Source: Lytechinus pictus (taxonomy: Eukaryota; Echinodermata; Echinoidea; Temnopleuroida; Toxopneustidae). From it: a stretch of 64,000 bases of DNA. Shown here in pieces: positions 52,593 through 64,000 of this stretch. The notes under the pieces are model-generated. The model was given only the letters and a program-made list of their open reading frames with translations, did no database searches and had not been told where the DNA came from. The stretch's first letter is position 1. Each line of letters begins with the position of its first letter. Location of the stretch: positions 13,133,501 through 13,197,500 of the forward strand of contig NC_087258.1 of NCBI RefSeq assembly GCF_037042905.1, given 5' to 3'. Both the position numbers and the translations under genes were made by a program.

Positions 52593-54245
52593 AGTGATGT
52601 AAACGGGTAACGCTGCAACTGCAGACAGCACTGATATAACGCTGATAAGATTCCTTCTTGCGTGGTATATATCATGGCAGAAGAATGCTCGTGCAAATCT
52701 GACGCAGATGAGAACACTCAGTAAAAATCACTGGCGTACACAAGGGGGAGGGGGCGGGGGCAGGGGACTGGTTCCTGACTTGTACGTTCCCCAAAGGTTC
52801 CACGCTAAAAAAAAGGGGGAGGAAATAATTAAGGTAGAAAGAGTGAAAAAATATCATCTTTTGAAAGATTTAGCCTAAATAACATTTTGATTTTAAGGCG
52901 GCCGAATTTTTCGCTCACTCGCAACTTTTTATAAATTTTGCCCATATGTGCCCCCTCAAAATCTTGGTTCATTCAATGGCACAAAATGATGTGAAAATAC
53001 CGATCACTCAATGTACTAGTTGCCTATGTTACTTGCTGTCTTTTGCCATTGAAGCGCATTATTTCAACTGTAGGCCTGCATGACATGGCCGTGCATGCAG
53101 TATGAAGACAGATGCATGGATACAATACATCTGGAATGTTGGCTCGTACACCAATAATTAATTGGTTTATGACCAATATATGACGAAGATATTCCATAAA
53201 CAATGACAAATGATCCTTGAGTCACTGTGTACGTGTGTCTCCTGACCCCTGCTGAATATGTGACGATGTTCTGTGCTTTTGGCAGTGCAAGTTTAGGCCT
53301 ATATAACTTGATGGTGTATATATTGATAAACACAACAATGCATCTCCATGAGGGGCTGCGGAAACAGAGATGGGGGGGGGGGGGGGGCTCGGCCCCTTCT
53401 TTTTCATTAACGTTTAGAAAACGTTAAAAACGACCTCATATTCTTTGCCTCCTGAAATTGACACGTAACTGTCCCTATATCCGTTTCTCGTTTATTATAG
53501 GGATATCATTGTCTTGTTTAATAACAAACCCAATTATTGAAGTAGGCCTATACTGATTGAAAACTGTATCTTTCATTCCTTAGACCGGATGTGGATGTTG
53601 ATTTTCTTGTGATGAACCACATATCTTCCTACTCATAATTATGATAAATATAGCCTGATAAAGATCTTGTCCAAAGTTTATTTTGCCGATGGCGTATATA
53701 GAGGGGGGGGGGGGGATTGGTGCACTTGACCCCGAAGAGCTTTACGACTAAGAAAACAAAAGATAAAAAGAAGGAGAAAACTAGAAAAGGAAAGGAAAGG
53801 GTGAATATTATACTGTCTAATGATTATATAGGCCTAAATGTAAACACATTATAAATTGTCTAAATATGTCAAGAAGCTATCACAAAAATAATTTTCAATT
53901 TTAAAGGTTAATTTCATATTATATGCTTAATATTATGGCAAAATCTATCACAAAATTATTTTTCGTTAAAAAAGGTGAACTAGCTCAACGTTTAAAAATC
54001 TTACCCCATTCTCCACGGTACGTGCCCCTCAAAGGTGTTGACTAATAACGCTTCTGTACTTTGTCGAAAGTTGAAACGGATTAGGGTAATGATATATGAT
54101 TCCTTCTCCCGTTGAAAGTGGCTTTAACCCGTTGGACACTGAGCCCTGAGCCCCTATGCGACAGACTGGTGTCTATGGAAAACGTGTGCTATATCGAAAT
54201 CATTCGGTCTCCAACAGGTTAAGAAGTTAAAAAATTGCTATATAC

Positions 54246-54427
54246 CAGGGGCTGCAGAAACAGGTTTGGAAGTGGGGAAGGGGGCTGACCACAGGAAATT
54301 ACAACCAGATGGTAATTCGGTTTCATAGTTTCTTTACACGATTTAAAAAAAAAAGGTGTTTGTGTGTGTGTGTGTGTGTGTGTGTGGGGGGGGGGCTTCA
54401 CTTCAGCCCCCCGTTCCGCGGCCCCTG
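54246..54427. repeat. MITE with CAGGGGC ends, second copy
   Basis: CAGGGGCTGCAGAAACAGG at the left and CAGGGGCCGCGGAACGGGG (reverse complemented) at the right, enclosing a (GT)n run at 54357-54386. Same family as 14964-15124. Confidence 0.55.
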
Positions 54428-55331
54428 TGTATAGGGTTCTTTCTAAATACAGTGCAGCGTTGGGATTCGGACCCCGGATCTCGTCGTCAACAGCATCGAA
54501 CCGCAGCACCAAATAATACAACACCGCTGTTGATATTTAGTCTTCTGAAAATAATAAGACACATGTAATACAATTTATTGTGCCAGGTGCTTCTTTATTG
54601 GATAACGATTCAACACATAATACCACAATCACGATACCAGGTTCATATTCTTTACGATGTGATGAAATTCATTATATTCAATAATAAAACTACATTATCA
54701 GCTTCATAATGATTTAATCTGAGAAAAATATATAAATCTAATAACTGCGACAAAGGGGAGCAGGCAGGTGGATTTTTACGTAACCCTAGGTTACTGTAGC
54801 TGTTTACTCGACCTAATATTGAAGTTCTCTTTATGTATATGTCAATAAAACTGACCTAGCTATGTTTGCACGAATTAATTAGATGGACAGATTGATTCGT
54901 TATCGATAATAAGGGATCATCTGAAAACTTCAAAATGGAATTTCTGCAGTTACGAATAAAGTCAGGGTGTTTTTATAATATTTCGAGTCATATTTATCTT
55001 TTTACCCGTTTCGCTGCATAATAGTGCTATAGGTCCTCTTCCATGATATATATTTTTTAAATTCAGATTAAAACGTGGTTCACACATTTTGAATAACTGA
55101 AGATGCAGGGGGAGTTGTTTGATGCCTCATATGAAAATGTAAAATAAAATAGATTAATCCCGGGACAGCGCAAGCAATTAAGACCACTGTTTTCCCTCTT
55201 CTTCTGGAAACATTACAGACGACCGTCTGGTCGATTATTGTTCTCATATATAATTTCTTGTTTCCAAATTTATGATGTAATATATCAACTTTGTATGTAT
55301 TTATATAGATTTGAGTCAAACGTTCGAACTA

Positions 55332-55654
55332 TTAAAGGGGAAGTTCACCCTGACAAAAAGTTTCCGGAAAATATAGCAAAAAAAAGTAATAAAAAAATAT
55401 GGGCGAAGGTTTGAGGAAAACCCATCAAAGAAAAAAAGAGTATTAGAATTTCAATTATTTGATGTGTGATGTCATATGCGAAAAGCTTTCCTACATGTAC
55501 CGTATGATAAATATCAATGAAATGTAAAACTAAAAAATTTGTAATTTTTGATAACTTTCTCAATCTTTAATGGATTTTCCTCAAATCTTCACGTATATTA
55601 TTTCTCTGCTATTTTTACAACAAAATTTTTCGTCAGGGTAAAATTCCCCTTTAA
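55332..55654. repeat. Intact TTAA-bounded foldback MITE upstream of beta-tubulin 5
   Basis: TTAA at 55332 and 55651. The ends TTAAAGGGGAAGTTCACCCT and TTAAAGGGGAATTTTACCCT are inverted, followed by GACAAAAAGTTT/GACGAAAAATTT. It ends 291 nt before the start codon of gene 5. Confidence 0.7.
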
Positions 55655-55786
55655 TTCTGAATTGAAACAAAACTCCTGTCAGTCGAATATCTTTGTAGAA
55701 GGTCCCTTAGTAATTTGCATGGGTCTTGACACCTTTCTCAACGACGAGGGCGCACGCCGCAGAATCTTTTCGGAAAATTACGTGAT

Positions 55787-55945
55787 AGCCAATTCCTCTG
55801 TAAATAAAAGGGCGTGTTCTCTCTCCATCTCTTGCAGAATAAATCACTGCAGTAGATACAGCCACAGCTGCATTGGAGAAATTCCTATCATTTCCAAATT
55901 GGTATAGGCCTAGGTTTCTGATTGAAACTAAAAAACAGTCCAACC
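55787..55945 (+). promoter_or_regulatory. Candidate core promoter and 5' UTR of beta-tubulin 5
   Basis: CCAAT (55789-55793) is followed by a TATA-like TAAATAAAAGG (55801-55811) and a pyrimidine-rich TTCTCTCTCCATCTCTT (55817-55833) suitable for an initiator. The ATG follows at 55946. No shared block with the promoters of genes 2 and 3. Confidence 0.4.
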
Positions 55946-60886
<4,941 letters not shown>

Positions 60887-63750
60887 GCGCATGTATATTA
60901 TAAAAGCATAGGAATGTAAAACTCAATATTTAATATCTATATAGTTTTTTTGTGTAAAACATTTTATTTAAATGAAAGTATTTAAGTATGCCCATCATGA
61001 CTTTTTGGAGATCTTCTCTTTCTTCCATCAATAACGCTTTGTTTCAACGTGCCCGGAACGTAAACACGTAAACTGGTGATTGTCCTCGTTCAGTAATATT
61101 GTTCTTTTCCAATTCTCTCTTTCTCGAATTTTCTTCGCGATAATTCAATAATTTCATTATTTTATGATTCAATATTCATTATAATGTATAATGGGTGATT
61201 TCTCTTACAGTACTTGAGTGTGTAATGATTTTTTGAACAGATTATTCACTATTGATACATATATTAATATTTATTTTCAAACTGCCAGATCACGTCGATA
61301 TATTGCTACTTATATAGTTATATCCATCGATGTTTAATTGCATGAGGTAATAAATTGTGATGTATATTGTTAACAATGTTTGCCCTGAGGTGGGAATAAT
61401 GTTTTCTTCATATTGTATCGATAAAGTAAATGTGCAATACGTCTTTTTTTTTTATTAAATCAAAGTAAGACACATGGAGTTCATTCAATAGAACTATAAT
61501 AATTATCATTAAAAGTTTATATAATGTCATTGATACCCACTCAAAGAAAAAACCAAAATAAAACAAAACAAACAAAACCATCGGAAAACCTAACTTGCGA
61601 AAATATTACAAAAGTAATGTTTAAGATGAAGCTTTGTATGACATAAGATTCGACTAATTACTATGAATATTAGCTCGATGGAAAAGGGTCTCTTTCGGCT
61701 CGAGAAAATAATTATCTTCAATCATTATGACCGTTACATCGTAAATGTCGATATTCTGCATTTCCAGTCCGTGCGGCTTCTGTCAAGTAAACATTGTGTA
61801 ACTTGTGAAAATAAATGGCGATGCTTAAAACAAATAAGGTATTTATAAATGTTTATTCTTATTGGCTTTGTTGAATACGCTCAAATGAAATGGGATGCGG
61901 TAATGCAGATTATGGTACACTTTAAGAACTTTTTTAACCGACCCAAAAGTTGGTTAATAATGAAGAAACGACCAAACTGTTGGTTGAAAAAAATGCAATC
62001 CATTTTGAACGCATTTTTTTTTTTTTTTATATATATATATATATTTTTTTGGGGGGGGTTCAACCAGGAGTTTGTAGGTTATTTAAATCAACTGGATTGG
62101 TTAGAAGTCTATGTTTGTACCTTAGCTTTATCCTAAATTATTAAAAGTGAAGAAGTGGGTCACAAGTTCTGATCTATCTCTTTCTCTTTTTTTTCTTTAT
62201 CATACTTTGTTTATATTGTAAAAGCCTAAATTTTTGCCCTTTTCTGTAGCATCATTGTTTAATTTCTTGATTTAAATGTTTTGTTGTTTAAATTTTTGTT
62301 TGGGAGTTTAATTAATTTATTGTTTTCATTTTCTCTTGGGGGTGTTAGTGCTTGGGGTATAACAGTCAACACTGGATATTCGTCTTCTTCCTTTTGCTCA
62401 ATATTTCCATTTGCGTCATACATTTTATCACTTTTGATTCTTTTTTCCAAAATTATATGCCTATCTATAAATAAAAATTCTAATGTCTAGAGTGGAAAAG
62501 TGAGGGGCATATTTTCACTTTATGGGCGTGCCTGTATATGTGCGTGTGTGTCCCCCACATCTCCCTCTTACTGAAACTACTATTTTCTCTCTTTCTCATG
62601 CAGTTAATTCCCTTTTTCTTGCTATCGCTTTGTGAAACGTTGTGTAGGTGTGTGTGCACACCCCTCTACCATCACTCAAACCCTCCTCCTTACTTCATAT
62701 CCCTCTGTTTGATTCTTGTTCTTGTTATCACTCTCGGTGATGATGTGCGTGTGTCTGTGTGTGTAAGAGAGAATGAATGTGGGTGTGTGATTACGTGGGC
62801 AGATGAGGAAGGGTGTGTAAGAGGGTATGTGCGAGTTTGTACTGGTGTTCTTCTTCCTGTATGATCTTTGGTCATCCGCCACTACAAAAAAAAACAATAA
62901 CAAAGAAAACCATGAATTAAAAGTAGAGTCTGGATCATGAAAGGACTGTTTACAGAAATTCATAAAAAGCATACGTATCTCACCAGGGGCGCTAAGCGCG
63001 AACTGCAGATCTTTGATATTTAAACCTCAGAAGCGCGGGACAATCTAACTGATCATGAACAAGATATCTCACACATAATAAAAACATGATCCAAAAGGCG
63101 GGTAGTCGGATGGTCCGAATGTTCACCTATGGTCAGGTTTTATTATGGTCCGACCAAGTTTATGCAAAGTAACTGGGATGTCGAATCAGATATTGCTTAG
63201 AGTTTATCGTTGACGTGAAAATGACCAATGACCAACGTGGTAAACTGTTCTCTTAATCGGCCGTGATGGATGGAATGGGATAGCATCACTGTAACGATGG
63301 CGACTGTGGATCGTGAAATAAGCAATTGCAAAAGAAACCTTGAAGTTCATTACCAACTCGGTCATTGGGAATGCATCGTCGTATACATGGCAACTGCGAT
63401 GCAGAAAGAGGGAATTCATCGGAGAGCTCTTTCTTTAGTAATTTGTAGTAATTTATATTTTATTCGTTGGTCCAGCAGAAAAAAACCTGTTTGATGGAAG
63501 TAATACCATTCATATTCGAAATATGTACCCTTTCAACGCAAATAGAATCGGAATGATATAAAAACATAAATAACATCATCGTCATCTAAGGCAATAGGCT
63601 ACATTAATTGAAATTCCATTTTAATTGCGAGTGTAAATTCTCACGCCGCCCCAAACGTAAATCATTATTTATTTAGATATAAATATTTCAACCCGGAGCA
63701 TCCTTTAACGAGTTGAATTGCATATGATACATTTGAATGTAACTAAACTA
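60887..63750 (+). other. Downstream region of beta-tubulin 5, no gene recognised
   Basis: Holds a candidate AATAAA at 61349, a poly-T/(TA)n tract (62019-62050), and GT-rich DNA at 62535-62835. The short open frames here (for example 62538-62864 and 63270-63494) are in low-complexity DNA or resemble nothing known. Confidence 0.45.
61349..61354 (+). terminator. Poly(A) signal AATAAA, beta-tubulin 5
   Basis: First AATAAA after the stop, 463 nt downstream, followed by a GT-rich stretch (TTGTGATGTATATTGTT). Confidence 0.4.
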
Positions 63751-63962
63751 CGTGCGTCGTGGTCTAGTGGTTAAGATTCTCGTCTTTCAATCTGAAGGAT
63801 GTGGGTTCGATTCCAAGACATGGCGTGTTTTCCTTCAGAAAGAAATTTATCCAACACCAGAATCGGTAGACTAGCTTAGCCGGGGTAATATAGGAGCACC
63901 TTGAGCACCTATCAAGGTGGATACGTGCGCTATACAAATCCTATATTATTATTATTATTATC
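63751..63962 (+). repeat. tRNA-derived SINE with (ATT)n tail
   Basis: A box TGGTCTAGTGG (63760-63770) and B box GGTTCGATTCC (63804-63814) resemble tRNA-Glu, with TTC at the anticodon position. The anticodon stem and acceptor stem do not pair well. A body ending GTGCGCTATACAAATCCTA and an ATT tail follow. These features mark a SINE, not a tRNA gene. Confidence 0.7.
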
Positions 63963-64000
63963 TTTATTCTAGCGCGGGTGATTATCCCTTTAATCGCACA

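Larger units (their letters stand above)
46889..55945 (+). other. 9-kb intergenic region between beta-tubulin 4 and 5
   Basis: The longest spacer of the array. It contains a candidate AATAAA for gene 4 (47448), (GT)n tracts (47890, 54360), a nested transposon block (48094-50484), a hairpin element (51586), a possible LINE 3' end (52420-52592), CAGGGGC-ended MITEs and a TTAA MITE beside the gene 5 promoter. Open frames at 50719-51555 overlap on both strands and resemble nothing known. No gene is called. Confidence 0.5.

Noticed and set aside
52728-52990. Third hAT-like element starting CACTGGCGTACAC
   Set aside because: The left end resembles the outer element at 48370, but no right terminus or target duplication could be found.
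63751-63830. tRNA-Glu gene
   Set aside because: A and B boxes are good, but the stems do not pair and a SINE body and ATT tail follow.

Overview
The window looks like nuclear DNA of an echinoderm, most probably a sea urchin. The genes are deuterostome in type and intron-rich. The non-coding DNA is AT-rich and packed with short foldback (MITE) elements, several families recurring throughout: TTAA-bounded elements starting TTAAAGGGG, elements ending in GGGCCCGT, hAT-like elements with CAGTGGCGTA or CACTGGCGTA ends, and tRNA-derived SINEs with ATT tails. The echinoid call rests on this repeat style plus the gene content. The species cannot be named from sequence alone.

Region 1 (1-14507, minus strand) holds one complete gene. 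Nine coding exons (14499 down to 3009) join in frame to a 1240-residue protein with an N-terminal hydrophobic anchor, a basic and serine-rich middle, a long FG-repeat region, and an FSIG plus arginine-rich C-terminus. This is the architecture of the pore-membrane nucleoporin POM121. All splice phases agree and the total coding length is 3723 nt. Its introns are full of foldback transposons, three of which end within about 25 nt of a 5' splice site.

Region 2 (14508-17634) is a 3.1 kb divergent intergenic stretch with repeats and the promoter of the first tubulin gene.

Region 3 (17635-60886, plus strand) is a head-to-tail array of five complete beta-tubulin genes. All have the same three-exon structure: 19 codons, 112 codons, then 314-319 codons, with introns after residues 19 and 131. 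Genes 2 and 3 form one close pair and genes 4 and 5 another, while gene 1 is divergent. All five start with MREI, the nascent-chain signal for tubulin mRNA autoregulation. Genes 2-5 carry an EGEF-type acidic tail associated with axonemal beta-tubulin; gene 1 does not. Mosaic blocks of identical silent sites point to gene conversion in the array. Gene starts are about 8 kb apart, except the last interval (14 kb), which contains a set of transposons nested three deep.

Region 4 (60887-64000) has no recognisable gene. It ends with a tRNA-derived SINE.

The genes do not form one pathway in an obvious way. The array supplies structurally similar beta-tubulins, probably expressed differently for cytoplasmic, mitotic and ciliary use (inference). 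The divergent POM121 gene encodes a nuclear pore anchor. I found no non-canonical system; the most interesting points are an invertebrate POM121, mosaic evolution of the tubulin array, and transposon nesting that can be dated by order of insertion.
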